NCBI GenBank assembly: GCA_963921425.1
Contig: OY992835.1
Coordinates: 15,810,001 to 15,874,000 of the forward strand
Reading direction: 5' to 3'
Source: Dryas octopetala
Taxonomy: Eukaryota; Streptophyta; Magnoliopsida; Rosales; Rosaceae
Length of the DNA: 64,000 nucleotides
The first letter of the stretch is position 1. Each line of letters opens with the position of its first letter. The notes under the pieces are model-generated. The model had not been told where the DNA came from and did not search any database. It worked only from the letters and a program-made list of their open reading frames with translations. The position numbers and the translations under genes were made by a program. Shown piece by piece: positions 52,640-64,000 of this stretch.

Positions 52640-55600
52640 CAGTTGAAAATTCCATATTGAATAATGTTAAAAGTGTTTTTACCAGAGATCGTAGGTAATT
52701 TCTCTTGACAGTTCATATTGCTGTATATTTTAATGTGCATCTTTGTTTTTGCCTGTGCCATCTTAATTTTTTTATTAAGTTATAATAAGCCTAGAAGTCT
52801 TTATTGCTCCATAATTTTACAAAATTAAACTAACTTAGTAGATATGTTTAAGTGATGTATCAGATTAAAAATTGCTTAACATGTTGGAGCAGTCACAGTT
52901 TCATAATACTCCTTGTATCATGATACTGAATAACATTGTATTGATTCATCTGTTGCAATTGAATTATTGGTTGAGAAAATATATATATGTTACTTTGCGA
53001 TGACTAGTGGTGTCCAATTTGATTTCAGTCTAGATGGAGAGAAGACATGTAGTGTAGAAAGGAAGGAAAGTTTTAAAGTAGATTAATGCCGGGGAAATGG
53101 AGAGCAGTACATATAAGGACAAAATTTTGATTTTTAAAGCATGATTCAGACACTAAAAGAGGAAAGGGTTAACTCACAGGTTTAAGGGATTCAAGTAAGA
53201 AGAAAAGAATTCTCATGCCTCTAATGGAATTCAGTTTCAATTCAATAGGTCGTAGAATCTCTAAGGTCTAGGATAAATTAATTATGTCCAATTAAAAGTT
53301 GTCCTTCTTACCGAAAATGGTCCAAACCTTTACCGCAATCTCATTCATGTCTTTAAAGCAAAGATCTTGACAGAAATTTATAAATCCAAATGATTTTCTA
53401 GAAGGACAAGCCCGCTAAGATCTCTCTAAACACTATCATTCCCCCATTTACTTAATTTGTGCAATTGTAGTTCGACCCCTTTTTTTTTTTGGGGGGGGGG
53501 GTGGGTTGGGAAGACGAGATAACAATTGGCCATATGTTGTCAGTAGAGGATCTTTTCTATTTGTGTTTAGTGACCATTCATTTGGACACCCCTAAAGGAT
53601 CATACTTGTTCCACATAATTTTCGGAGAAGCGAGTTATTATAGGGCAAGCATTCTACTTCCAGCTAGTCAAATCCACTAATCCTTGCAGAAAGGAAAGAC
53701 AGTGGAAAACCAACTTACTTAAAGACGGAGTTGTCGTTACTTTTTTTGGGCGTATTCAGCTCATTCTAGACTCTTTGTAGAATGAATACTTCTATGAATG
53801 GGCCGTATTTGTATGGATACTTCTATAAGTGGGCTAGCCATTAAATGCCGATACTTTTCAGATTCTCTCGGATATATATCCGTCTTCTTAGGCATGTCAA
53901 TAATCATAGAATAAATTATAAATATGTAAACTTCTGCAATACTTATTATATAGGGTGCGTCTTTGACACATCTCAAATGTATATTGCAATCAATTCTATT
54001 GTTGAAAAGAACAGTGGTTGAATTTATAACATAGGATTGGTTTATATATGGTATGACTAATGCTAGAGTTGTGAATGTTTATGTCATTATACTAGCACTC
54101 TCCCATGAGCATACAAACGTGCTTGCAAGATTTCTATTTTCCACCTTTTTTTCCTTATTTTATTTTAAATATAGTTGATAAGAGGATCTTTTCTGTTGTG
54201 TTTTATATTTAGTGACTATGCTATTGGAAATTCCTAACTGAACATACTAGTTCCACCTTATTCTCTAATAAGTGATTAATGTATAGGCCAAGCCTTCTTC
54301 CAGCTCGTCGAATTTCTTGCAGAAAACCAACTTACTTAATGACCAAGTTGCTATTGCTTCTTTTTAGCATTTTCGGCCCATTCTAGAGTTTTCATAGAAT
54401 GAATACTTCTATAAGTGGGCTGTATTTGTATGTATACTTCTATAAGTGGGCCGTGCATATATGCATACATCTACAAGTGCGTAAGTGGGTCATATTTGTA
54501 TGTATACTTCTATAAGTGAGAAATATTTGTATGTATTTCTTTTAGATACTGATGCTTCTAAGATTCTCTTGGATACACACCCACCTTCATATACATGTCA
54601 AGAATTATAGATCAAATTCGTTAATTTGGAAATCCAATACTAGTTAGGGCTCATCTTTGACACAGGAATGTGATTGAATTTGTAAATTTTCTCTCTTTCT
54701 TTTCGTAGGAGAATTTATAACATAGGATTGGTTTATAATTTTTTTATATATGGTATGGCAAATGATAGAGTTATTAATTCTTATGTCATTATACTAGAAC
54801 TCTTCCATGTGTGTACGTGCATTTGAGATTGCTATTTCTATCTCTCTTTTTTTTCTTATTTTATTTTAAATATAGGTAATTCTAACCGACAGAATTGTAA
54901 ACCAGTTGTGGGTGGCTTTTCCTTTGTTTCCATATATCAGTGTTTTGCTTTGTTTTTTTTGTTTTTTTTTTTTAAATATGGATAGTTGTAACTATACGGA
55001 ACTCTAAAATAGTTATTGGTAGTTTCACCCAGTAAAATTTGAGTCTGAAGAAATTTTTAATAAAAGCGTAGGACATAAATATTGAGTACATAGGGAAAGT
55101 GTGAATCAAGAACCCAACTTTTCTCTTTATATAATGCTATAGATTAATTACAAATGCAGGATATATATATATATATATAAAGTATTACAAAACAATGCAT
55201 ATGTATGTTTAGAACTTTATTTATTTATGTATTGATTGAGTAGCCCTTCCATATCTTCTCAATCTGTATCCTATATCCATGTTGATGTTTCATATATTCG
55301 GACATGATGTAATCTTAGTGTAATTAATAAAGGCTTTGCCGTATTTGTAGTCTACATGGGGTTGGGAGAAAATATTGGTAACCCCAACAACCAAATGCTA
55401 ATATCATGAAACTGGATTCTGGTTCATAAAGGCCTTAGAACTCCTTTTCATATTTGTTTAGTCATACTCTTACTATACTGGTATTTTGTTTCTTTCACTT
55501 CATCATCTAGTCAATTGGAATATGATTTCTCTTTTGAGGATCTACGTTTTTAGGATGTCTTTTCCATTCTTCCTATTAGTATAAGATAATGAATATATGG

Positions 55601-58600
55601 ACCAAGAGAGGAATGTAGAACTGCATCAAAGCAGTTGTATGAATGCTCCAGCCAAGAAAGAATCAAATCATGTACTTTTTCATAATTCAGGTGCCAACAC
55701 ATGGAATAAATCTTTTCTCCTGCACTTTCTCACACATTGAATTTAGAGCAATTTGTATTTGGTTGGGCAGAAACTTTTAAGCATTTCATGGTTCTAACTA
55801 TTTTAGGTTTTAGATTATACTCATATGTGTTTCTGCATTTTCTATATTACATTTGTCAATCAGCATTTCATTCATCTACCCAGTATGTGTGAAGCTAAAC
55901 ATGACTGTCGTATCATCATGACACAATTATAAGGTATAGATTCTTAAAATTTTGACAGAAGTACAAAGATGTTTGTGTGTGTGCTATTGAATCCATTGTA
56001 TTAATCATACAAACCTTTGTTCAAAGTTTGTATTTATGTAAATCAACAGAGAAAAGTAATGGAACTTCGATACATTCTAGATGGAAATGATGGTTGACTC
56101 TTTTGTCTGTGTCTAGGAATATTTATCAGGCAAGTTCATAATGGAGTGTGTAATACACGTTAAACATAGATTGCTAGATTTATCCTGTGTAGTAGACATG
56201 CTTTACCATTGGCCACAGATGCAATGCAAATTCAACTCATGTAAATTTTTCTCATCATTTGGATGATGATTTTCAGGTGAGTCATTATTGTTCAATGAGG
56301 CTCCATAAACTATTAGCAGAGGAGTGGGATAGAGAAGTTAGTGAAGAAAACTGGAGTAGCAAGTGGGAGATTGTCCTTTCCAGGGCTTTCAACAGAGCAG
56401 ATGATGCTTTTAAAGACAGGGCATTAGCACCATACACAGTTGGATCAACAGCTTTGGTGGTGATTCTGTCAGCCTGCCAGATCATTGTCGCCAATTGCGG
56501 TGATTCTAGGGCTGTGCTTTGTCGTGGGGGTCAAGCAATCCCTTTGACATCCGACCACAAGGTCTGTCCATAAATTTCTAATCTCTTTCTTTCCTTTGGC
56601 TATAGATTGATATGGATACGGTCTAAAGCTCAATGGTACTCATAGGTTATTCTTTGCATGTTTTCTTCTCTTTTTTTTGGGTCAAAACTTTGCATGTTTT
56701 TTTTTTTTTGGGTCTAAACTTTGCATGTTTGCTTTTTATGTAATTATTCATTCTTTTACTCACTCAATCTTTAAGCTTATATTTTGTTTTTTTTAGAATA
56801 ATTTTATATTAACTATACCTACCCAGGGCCGGCCCTGAAATATGTGTTGTGCTCAACTAAAAGTGTGGGCCCTTTTCAAAATCTACATTAAAAAATATTT
56901 AAAAAAACAAATTATATTAAAATTTAATGCGTATTACTAATACTTTTTAATCTGACTATGATAGAAATATATACATATATATATATATATAAGAAGAGAA
57001 TGCCTATGTATCTGATTATCAATGGTATTATAGTGTTATAATAAATAAAAATGTATTATAGTGGACTTGATGATTTTGGGCTGAAAATTTGAAGACAATA
57101 AAAATATAAAAAAAATAAAAATAAAAAAAAAATAAAAAAAAAAACAAGAAAAATATATTAATACAAGTGCCAAATACAAAAAGTAAATACCCACATGACC
57201 AACCCACCAAGAGAAGCCCAATTTGATAAAACTCAACTAACCACAGTTTAAGTTAAAGTGGTGTTGATGTTATATGAATAGCAGATAGCTTTGAAATTAC
57301 ATACATGAACCAAGGTTGGGGGTTCTTTATTATGGGGGGCCCTGTCCAAGTGCACCGGTTGCACATGCCCAGGGCTGGGCCTGTACCTATCATTAGCATA
57401 TGTAATACATGCTTTTGTTTAATGGCTGAAGATTTTCATATGAAGTTCATGTGCATTAAATTGTTATGTAATTACATCTCAAGCACTGCTCATTGTCAAT
57501 TTTATTGCATGAAAACGTTGAATATGCATGTAGAACATTATGGACATGAAAGAATATGGTTATGTTGATATCTGGTAGATTCTAGTTTCGTTATGTCAAA
57601 TCCTTAGACAAATTGGACTATGTATAGATGTTTCAAATGGCAGTTATTACATTTGCTTTTGTATGGTCCTTAGAAGCTTTGATCTGTGAGTGACAATTCT
57701 AATTGATCCTGGTAGGGGAAATTTTTTGACCTTGGTCGTGTGGCCTTGTGGGAGTTAGCTTTTGTGAATTCGTGATACCTTGTGTCAGGGCTGGAGTCAC
57801 CCCCCCCACTACTTCAAGCAAACCCTCTAATATTAAGTTACGATCTTGCAATATCAAAAGCATAAACACTATTGGCCCCTGCAAAAAAATATTGAGTTAT
57901 ATTTTGTTTTTTTAAAGTATAATTTTATATTAACTATACCTACCCCGGGCCGGCCCTGAATTTTGTGTTGTGCTAAACTAAAAGTGTGGGCCCTTTTCGA
58001 AAATCTACATTAAAAAATATTTATAAAAGAAACAAATTATATTAAATTAGTGCATATTAGTAATACTTTTTAATCTGACTATGATAGAAATATATATATA
58101 TATATATATATAAGAAGAGAATGTCTATGTATCTGATTATTGATGGTATTATAGTGTTATAATAAATAAAAATGTATTATAGTGGACTTCATGATTTTGG
58201 GCTGAAAATTTGAAGACAAACCAAAAAAAAAAAATATATATATATATATATATTAATACAAGAGCCAAATACAAAAAGTAAATACCCACGTGACCAACCC
58301 ACCAAGAGGAGTCCAATTCGATAAAACTCAACTAGCCACAGTTTAAGTTAAAGTGGTGTTGATGTTATATGAATAGAAGATAGCTTTGAAACTACATACA
58401 TGAACCAAGGTTGGGGCCCTTTATTTTGGGGGGCCCTGTCCAATTGCACCTGTTGCACCTGCCCAGGGCCGGGCCTGTACCTACCATTAGCATTTGATTA
58501 ATACATGCTTTTGTTTAATGGCTGAATACTTTCATGTGCATTAAATTGTTTATGTAATTACATCTCAAGCACTGCTCAGTGTCAATTTTATTGCATGAAA

Positions 58601-60785
58601 ACTTTGAATATGCATGTAGGTATGGACATGAAAGAATATGGTTATGTTGATATCTGGTAGATTCTAATTTCGTTATGTCAAATCCTTAGACAAATTGGAC
58701 TATGTATAGATGTTTCTAATGGCAGTTATTACATTTGCTTTTGTTTGGTCCTCAGAAGCTTTGATCTGTGAGTGACAATTCTGATCGACCCTGGTAGGGG
58801 AAAAAATTTGGCCTGGGTCTTGTGGGAGTTAACTTTTGTGAATTTGTGATACCTTGTGTCAGGGGCGGAGCCACGTTGAGACCAACAGTGGCCATGCCCC
58901 TGCCCCCCCAAAATACTTCAAGCAAACCCTCTAATATTAAGTTACAATCTTGCAATATCAAAAGCATAAACACTTTTGGCCCCTGCAAAAAATGCAGAGT
59001 TAGACTATTTGGCCTTTCTTTGTTGACTCTTGGCTGTGTGCGGCTCTCTCTCGGTCTTTAGCCCAATTTCCTTGTGCTTGTGTTTTTTTTTTCCGGTACA
59101 TCATTGCTTTACTAAAAATTGGAATAGTTAAGTTATATATATAGTAAACCAATTCTTACTAGTAAATGTACTAGTAACCCAATATATTTACCAAAAATAA
59201 AGAATAATTAGGTAAATTAGTTAAAAAGTTTGACTAATAACTGCTTAATTTAAATATGTTAAAGTGAACTTTTATCTTCTTCTTTGTTTCCTTTTTATTG
59301 CATGAAAAATTTGTTTTTAAATTGTTCCACAATTATTTTAATGTAATTTGTAGTTTTTATTTATTTTTTTGTTTAGCTACAACATGTTTTGTAGGTTGTT
59401 AATTTTTGGATAGTATGTGAATTTTATAATTTTATGAAATATGACATGTTCTATAAGATTTTTATTTGGTTTGCAAATGACAAAGTGATATGGGTTTTTA
59501 AAAGAAAAAAGGTACCTTAAAACTCTTGTTGAGGTTAAATAATGTTGCTTCTATTTTTCCTTGTGTTAATTTTGCTTTGAATACCTTATACTTGTGCTTT
59601 ATATTTTGGCCCTTCAAATCTAAATTCTTAGCTCCACCCCTGCCTTGTGTGATGTGGTACTTAAAGCATGCTTTCATCTTCTTTCTTCACCACCCCCACC
59701 TTTTTTTAAGGAGGGGAAGAAAATGGGATGTTTGTGGACAACCTTGTTCTTGTGATTGCCATTGTTTGTGATTGGGAGCAAGGAAAGTGGGAATCAAAGT
59801 TTGAAGCAGTAAAAGACTGCAAAGTGTCAATGTCTGGGAATTATCTTTCTTTAATCTGGTTTTTCTATTAAGTTTACTTTTTTACTTCAAATGTGTATAT
59901 GTGGTCTGGAGTTTAATATTATTGCACTTTGTAGTTGCTAATAAATTATCCTGCTGTCATCTTGCCACTTTCCCCATTACTGCTCTTGGGCTTGATTCAA
60001 TGAGCACACATGCAAGCATATGAATATATAATTGTATATATTTTTTATGATGTGGAATCCTGCAAGGTATTGTTGTGGGGAGTTTTACCTAGGGTTCGTA
60101 GACATGTCAAAAATATTTATGCATACTACATTTATTGGGTAGAATTTCTACTTAGTTGCGCACTATATGAATAGACTTGCCACTGTCTACTCTTGCAGCT
60201 TGACAGAGAGGATGAAGAAGCAAGAGTCATTCGGGGAGGTGCCAGAATTCTGTACTTGGGATGCCCCAGGGTGGAGGGGATTCTTTCTATGACAAGAGCC
60301 ATAGGTTTTCCTCTGCCCCTATTGCGAACCAATAAATTCCTCCTTTTACTATTTACTGTTTATTTTATCAAAATAAGCAACAAACTCATTTGATCCTAAA
60401 TATCCTAAATAATATGCATACTTATATATACGTCTTTGATTCAGGTGATCAAGATCTGAAACAGTGGATTATTTCAGAGCCAGAAGTTACTTTCTTCACC
60501 CGGACCGAAGAAGATGAATGTTTGATTCTGGCGAGTGATGGCTTGTGGGATGTAATGTCTAATGAGGAGGTGATGGGGTTGGCCTGCCGGATGCTGAAGG
60601 AGCAACGTAGGCTGTTTGCAATGGGAACCTATGGTTCAAGCTGCCCAGCACAGTATGTTGCACAAGAAGTTGTCACACATGCTCTCCACACTAGTTCTGA
60701 TAATGTTTCAGTTATTGTTGTGGACCTCAAAAGGCTGAGGCGAAAGCGCCAACCAAAAGCAGCGGATACTTTTAGATCAAAATAG
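49529..60785 (+). CDS. Protein phosphatase 2C, clade A-like, resembling AHG1
   Basis: It is a Mg/Mn-dependent Ser/Thr phosphatase. Predicted exons 49529-50011, 56277-56561, 60199-60304 and 60445-60785 give 404 aa in phase with GT/AG borders. The N-terminus (about 28-70) has three DFTF repeats (ASDFTFATP, ACDFTFATL, SDDFTFPTT). The catalytic domain runs from WGFSLSQGL (100-108) with MED (112-114), DGHGG (155-159), GSTALVV, ANCGDSRAVLCRGG, DHKLDREDEE, ASDGLWDV with D323, and SDN with D377. The flap reads RILYLGCPRVEGILSMTRAIGD. L276 stands where most clade A PP2Cs have the Trp that locks onto ABA receptors. VEGIL and the missing Trp resemble Arabidopsis AHG1, which escapes most receptors. An in-frame upstream ATG (49262) was rejected because the added 89 residues look non-coding. 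Introns 1 and 2 (6.3 and 3.6 kb) are swollen by repeats. Confidence 0.93.
50012..51290. other. PP2C intron 1, first part
   Basis: Intron sequence, mostly AT-rich. A short GC-rich island with CpGs (about 50240-50390) stands out but shows no recognised protein or repeat. Confidence 0.5.
51300..52210 (+). pseudogene. Unidentified gene-like fragment inside PP2C intron 1
   Basis: At about 51440-51640 there is a leader-like stretch, an ATG (51580, MLRLKQSWPINFEKTPKTK) and a GT donor. At 51950-52203 an open stretch follows a 'tctag' acceptor: SRTVVASSLPCWLTKLPSLQ, then LEKEFHLFQVIASAFWYTIV and GGDSLSEETLGMKDNSLYEC. It has the amino-acid texture of a real exon rather than random AT-rich translation. 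I do not recognise the family. The phases of the two pieces do not join neatly, so it is probably a broken or captured gene fragment. Confidence 0.4.
52211..53540. other. PP2C intron 1, middle part
   Basis: It contains a 35-base poly-T run (52602-52636) and a poly-T/poly-G junction near 53480-53500. No gene is recognised. Confidence 0.5.
53545..54870. repeat. Diverged tandem duplication in PP2C intron 1, about 650 bp unit
   Basis: About 53545-54178 and 54183-54870 share the same ordered marks: 'aggatcttttct', 'ttcttgcagaaa'-type, 'cattctagag/act', 'gaatacttctat', 'agtgggc', 'ttataacataggattggttta', 'tatgtcattatacta' and 'tattttattttaaatatag'. Many substitutions and indels indicate an old duplication. 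Confidence 0.8.
54871..56276. other. PP2C intron 1, last part
   Basis: AT-rich intron sequence. A (TA)n tract lies near 55160. No gene or clear repeat border is seen. Confidence 0.5.
56824..57383. mobile_element. Non-autonomous hAT element, copy 1 (560 bp)
   Basis: Termini CAGGGCCGGCCCTGAA and CCCAGGGCTGGGCCTG are inverted. Target duplication TACCTACC (56816-56823) and TACCTATC (57384-57391), 8 bp with one difference. The interior is AT-rich and non-coding. Confidence 0.88.
57787..57898. mobile_element. Truncated left end of a second hAT element (duplicate)
   Basis: It matches the first 130 bp or so of the complete element at 58860, less an internal gap: 'cagggctggagtcacc', then 'tacttcaagcaaaccctcta' to 'ggcccctgcaaaaa'. 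It stops at the duplication junction. Confidence 0.8.
57945..58477. mobile_element. Non-autonomous hAT element, copy 2 (533 bp)
   Basis: It is the duplicate of 56824-57383, with perfect TACCTACC on both sides (57937-57944 and 58478-58485). Because both copies share the same target duplication, they arose by duplication of the locus and not by two insertions. Confidence 0.88.
58860..59642. mobile_element. Non-autonomous hAT element with perfect 8-bp target duplication (783 bp)
   Basis: Left terminus CAGGGGCGGAGCCACG and right terminus TTAGCTCCACCCCTG are inverted. CCTTGTGT flanks both ends (58852-58859 and 59643-59650). The interior is AT-rich without a transposase. Confidence 0.9.
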
Positions 60786-61209
60786 CGAGAGACTAGGGTA
60801 TTCAACTGGACATTTTATATATTTAGTTTTTGAACTTTAAAACTAAGAAGTTCGAAGTTCGAGCCAGTATGTATTAATAAAGCATCTATGCTAGTTGAAC
60901 TTTTAGAAATATTTTCCCCACATATTATCATATGAAGCATTTGTGGTAGAATCAGTACCGCTTTGTGAAACCAAGTTAAAAAAGAAAAGAGAAGAATTTG
61001 TTTTACAATTTCTAGCTAAGACCCAAGCTCAAGTGCTCAACCCATGCACTATTATTTGGGTTCGGGTTCGGGCTCGTGCTCGGGTTTGGGCTTGAGTTTG
61101 GGCTCGTGCTCGTGCTCGTGCTCGTGCTCGGGTTTAAATGGGTTGCAAATAGTGAGAGACTAGCCTAGCCATCTATGGGTACTTCAACTGGATGTTTCAT
61201 ATATATGGT
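60786..61209. other. 3' flank of the PP2C gene, copy 1 of a tandem duplication
   Basis: The stop-codon region 'aaaatagcgagagactag' (60779) recurs as 'gcaaatagtgagagactag' near 61145, followed by similar sequence (ttcaactgga, then after the hAT insertion 'agtatgtattaataaagca' and 'aaagagaagaatttgtttt'). This marks a direct duplication of about 365 bp. A hexamer-like 'gctcgt' repeat lies at about 61083-61130. Confidence 0.7.
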
Positions 61210-62447
61210 TAGGCATGAAAATGGACCGGATTTGGATCCGAATTTGATTTGAAGTAATTAAAGGGATATAGATTTGTGATCTCAATCCGATGATTCAATT
61301 ACGATCCAAATCTAATAACCCATTAGCTTAACAAATCAAATGTGGATTAACGCTAATTCAATCTAATTTAATATAATATTTAATTTATTTTTTATATTTT
61401 TAACAAAGATTGTATGCGTAAAAGTAATTTGAGGTTGTTTACATATTTAAATACACTTTTGTACTTAATTACATAAGGAGTGCTACTATTCCCACCCCAT
61501 GTCCTATTTTTCACCCACCCTATAATTACACCCCTTTAAAATTTTAAGAAATAATAATCCTCTTTTTCCACCCCCTAATGTCCCTAAAAATTCTTACTAA
61601 TAAATACTCTTTCCACCAAATTTCTTTCTCTATATTTTCTTTCTTCCATAAACCCTAAACTCTATTCACCTACCAAATTTTGAACTCATATACAACCTCA
61701 TACATACTCTTAGATCAAATAAGAAGAGAGCGAGAGAGGAGGGGGCAGGGTTCAATCAACCGATAAATTATAACTTTGTAATGTGCTCAAGAACTTTTTA
61801 TGTTAGGGTGAGATTGTGAATAAGAGAATAAACCAAACAAAAAAATTAAAATAACAAGGGGGATTTGAGAATATGAATGATCGAGACAAAATCATATATT
61901 TGAAACAATATCTTAGAATCAGATTGTGAATAGATCTCTGTAGAAGAAAAAAAGAAAAATAAATTATTGTTCATAAATCCAAAGTGGTTTTCCTTATAGA
62001 TTAAAGTATGCAATATGAATGGAAGATGAAATGAGTTTAGGTGGGTGTAGAGAAGTAGGTGAGTAAAGTATCTTTTTGTTTACATAAGTCTTTAGAGGTC
62101 ATTTATCAAAAATTAAACAAGTGAATAATATTTTTATAAAGTAGTGAGTGGGAAAATAGGACATATGGGTGAGAATAGTAGCACTCAATATGTTTAAAGT
62201 TCAAAATTAAAAATATATACATATACAAGAAAATAATGGCATTCAGCCTAATACTAATAAAATTTTAATCATATTTAAGTCTCTATATAAATCCAATTAA
62301 AATCGGATCAAATCAAATCCGATACTAATCGGATATGGATTGACATGTTGAATCTGATAATCCGAATGTGATTTGAATCCGATTATGAATGGATTCGGAT
62401 TTGAATTTAGGTTAATTCGATTACAATCCAATCCATTTTCAGGTCTG
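61210..62447. mobile_element. Non-autonomous hAT element with perfect 8-bp target duplication (1238 bp)
   Basis: Left terminus TAGGCATGAAAATGGACC and right terminus CCATTTTCAGGTCTG are inverted. TATATGGT flanks both sides (61202-61209 and 62448-62455). Subterminal regions are rich in 'ggattcggat/atccgaat' motifs. A second MITE is nested in it. Confidence 0.88.
61486..62187. mobile_element. MITE nested in the hAT element
   Basis: The left end GAGTGCTACTATTCCCACC followed by 'atgtcctattttt', and the inverted right end 'aaaataggacatatgggtga' with GAATAGTAGCACTC, form imperfect TIRs of about 40 bp. No coding content; the target duplication is unclear. Confidence 0.7.
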
Positions 62448-62696
62448 TATATGGTATTTAAAACTTTTAAAAATTCAAAATTTGAACTAGTATGTATTAA
62501 TAAAGCATGTTAATTATGTTATTTGAACTTTTAGAAATCTTTTCCGAGCAGATGATCATATCAGGTGCAATTTGAAATGCATTTGTGAGAAAATTAGTAA
62601 TTCTTTGTGAAATCAGGTAAAAAAAGAAAAGAGAAGAATTTGTTTTGCCAATTTCTAGCTAAGAAAAGGTTACTAGGACCTATAATTTACTAATTT

Positions 62697-63456
62697 TAGG
62701 GGTGCAACTCGAGCGGGTTGGTAAGTCAACCCAAGCTTAACCCATACTTTATTATCCAAGTTCGAGCTCAGGCTCGGGTTCGAGTTTCGGCCCGTGTTCG
62801 GGTGTAGGCGAGTTGCAAATAAGTGAACCTAACAAAACCCAAACTAACTTGGATTGGGTTCGAGGTGGGTTCCTTCGTTCGAGTTGTCCAATTTCCTTGG
62901 GTTGTACTCAACCTGGGAAATCAATGCACGAGTTGGGCTCAACCTGTAAAACCTTTGTTTTGATAAAAGTAACCAATTAATCAAGCACTCAAAACTTCAT
63001 ATATCAATTGGGTTCAAATAAAACACAGCAATACCTTCAAGGCTTCAACATGAAAAAAAAATAACAGTAACAACATCACAACCATATTGTTGTCAAGCGC
63101 CTAGTTTGGGTTTATTCCACACAAAAATATATAAAAAATAGAATACTTATTTTGACCTCCTCTAGGTTCTCTTCAATATCAATATATAAACTAGATATCA
63201 TATTACTAATTTAAACTAAAATATAAACTAATATATAGATTATTATATAAAACTAATACAATTCATGTTCTGAATTTGGGTTGGAATTCAAGTTTGGGGG
63301 TTCAGATGGGCATGACCTTTACTCAAGCCCAACCAAAAATACGGGTTAAGGTTGGATTCGGGTGAGTTTTGACTTTTTCAAACTCTACCTCACAAGTTCA
63401 AACACCAAGTTGAATTCAAGTGGGCTCGAGTTGACCCGGCCCAAGTTGCACCCCTA
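62697..63456. mobile_element. Non-autonomous hAT element with perfect 8-bp target duplication (760 bp)
   Basis: Termini TAGGGGTGCAACTCGAGC and CCCAAGTTGCACCCCTA are inverted. ACTAATTT flanks both sides (62689-62696 and 63457-63464). Subterminal 'gggttcgagt'-type motifs are repeated. A fragment of this element's left part is also present at about 61025-61140 in the first copy of the 3'-flank duplication. Confidence 0.9.
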
Positions 63457-63464
63457 ACTAATTT

Positions 63465-64000
63465 ATAGGGGGAATTACTAGGGGCTTAAATTTGCAGAGT
63501 GTGAAAGGTGTTGAGGTCAAAAACATGGTTTAGAAAGCAGGAACCTCTTAAGGACCATGGCGCTGGGATGTATGGTTATATAGCTTACCTAGGTTTCACT
63601 TGCACAGGATCCCCTTAAACTGTAAGGACCATGGTGCTGGGATATGGGTTTCACTTAAACAGGCTCCCCCTTAAAATCAATTCTCCTTGAGATATGGTAT
63701 CCCTTGTGTATTTGCACTGGCAGAACAAAACTTATTAATGGAATTTCCAAATTTAAAACGAAGCTAAAAACCTTCAACATGAGTCTGTAATGTAATTCAA
63801 CAATGCAATTCTATTCTCTACAATAATTATCTAAAACTGGCCTTTCCAGTTCCCTTTCCTGTTTCATAGGCTTATATACTATGTGATCAAAAAGGCATTC
63901 CAATAATGAAAATGGCCACTGAAGACCTTGGTGATGAAAATGAAGAAATTCTCATCACATATTTTCTGGAATCATGTTCATATTTAACAAACTATTTTTC
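63465..64000. other. Window end, intergenic
   Basis: A short segment 'aaggaccatggygctgggat' occurs twice (about 63551 and 63624). No gene is recognised, though the sequence after 63650 is less AT-rich and could belong to a neighbouring gene's untranslated region. Confidence 0.4.

Larger units (their letters stand above)
56779..58990. repeat. 1.12-kb tandem duplication in PP2C intron 2
   Basis: Copy 1 (56779-57898) and copy 2 (57899 to about 58990) are direct repeats offset by 1120 bp at the left edge, differing by scattered substitutions and small indels. Each contains a whole hAT element with the same 8-bp target duplication, and each ends inside the left part of a second hAT element. Only copy 2 continues into the complete second element. 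Confidence 0.9.

Noticed and set aside
57028-57236. Minus-strand Phe-rich frames
   Set aside because: They translate A-rich tracts inside a hAT element.

Overview
The window is nuclear DNA of a flowering plant, most likely a woody eudicot (rosid-like). Genes are interrupted by AT-rich introns with GT/AG borders, the NADP-malic enzyme has the usual 20-exon plant layout, and most of the remaining sequence is non-autonomous DNA transposons of the MULE, hAT and PIF/Harbinger types. The species cannot be fixed from the sequence alone.

Three host genes look intact, all on the + strand: a plastid-type NADP-dependent malic enzyme (20248-25987, 20 coding exons, 637 aa predicted), a single-repeat SHAQKYF MYB factor with a CCHC knuckle and two EAR motifs (42640-46890, 3 exons, 354 aa), and a clade-A-like protein phosphatase 2C resembling AHG1 (49529-60785, 4 exons, 404 aa) with introns of 6.3 and 3.6 kb. 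A broken gene for a plasma-membrane H+-ATPase lies on the - strand at about 30.26-32.39 kb. Nothing suggests that these genes act together.

The most notable object is a 7.9-kb FAR1-type Mutator-like element (MULE) at 32541-40488. Its terminal inverted repeats are about 1.06 kb and nearly identical apart from a divergent GC-rich block. It has a long open FAR1/MULE/SWIM transposase reading inward from the right end, and a small GRF-zinc-finger, coiled-coil, membrane-anchor protein reading inward from the left end. Between them is a captured fragment of a WAV2/ABHD13-like hydrolase gene with intron borders. This convergent two-gene layout recalls maize MuDR, but with an unrelated second gene.

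Other regions: 1-3.75 kb is an internally deleted MuDR-type MULE with a 351-bp duplication at its promoter end. 4-19 kb is gene-poor and packed with nested MITEs, a long-TIR element at 9-11 kb, two LTR fossils and a 1.7-kb hAT element with a perfect 8-bp target duplication. 28-32 kb holds foldback MITEs, one of them inside an intron of the dead ATPase. The PP2C introns and 3' flank carry several hAT elements with exact 8-bp target duplications and three tandem duplications; two of those have a copy that ends about 100 bp inside the left part of a hAT element.
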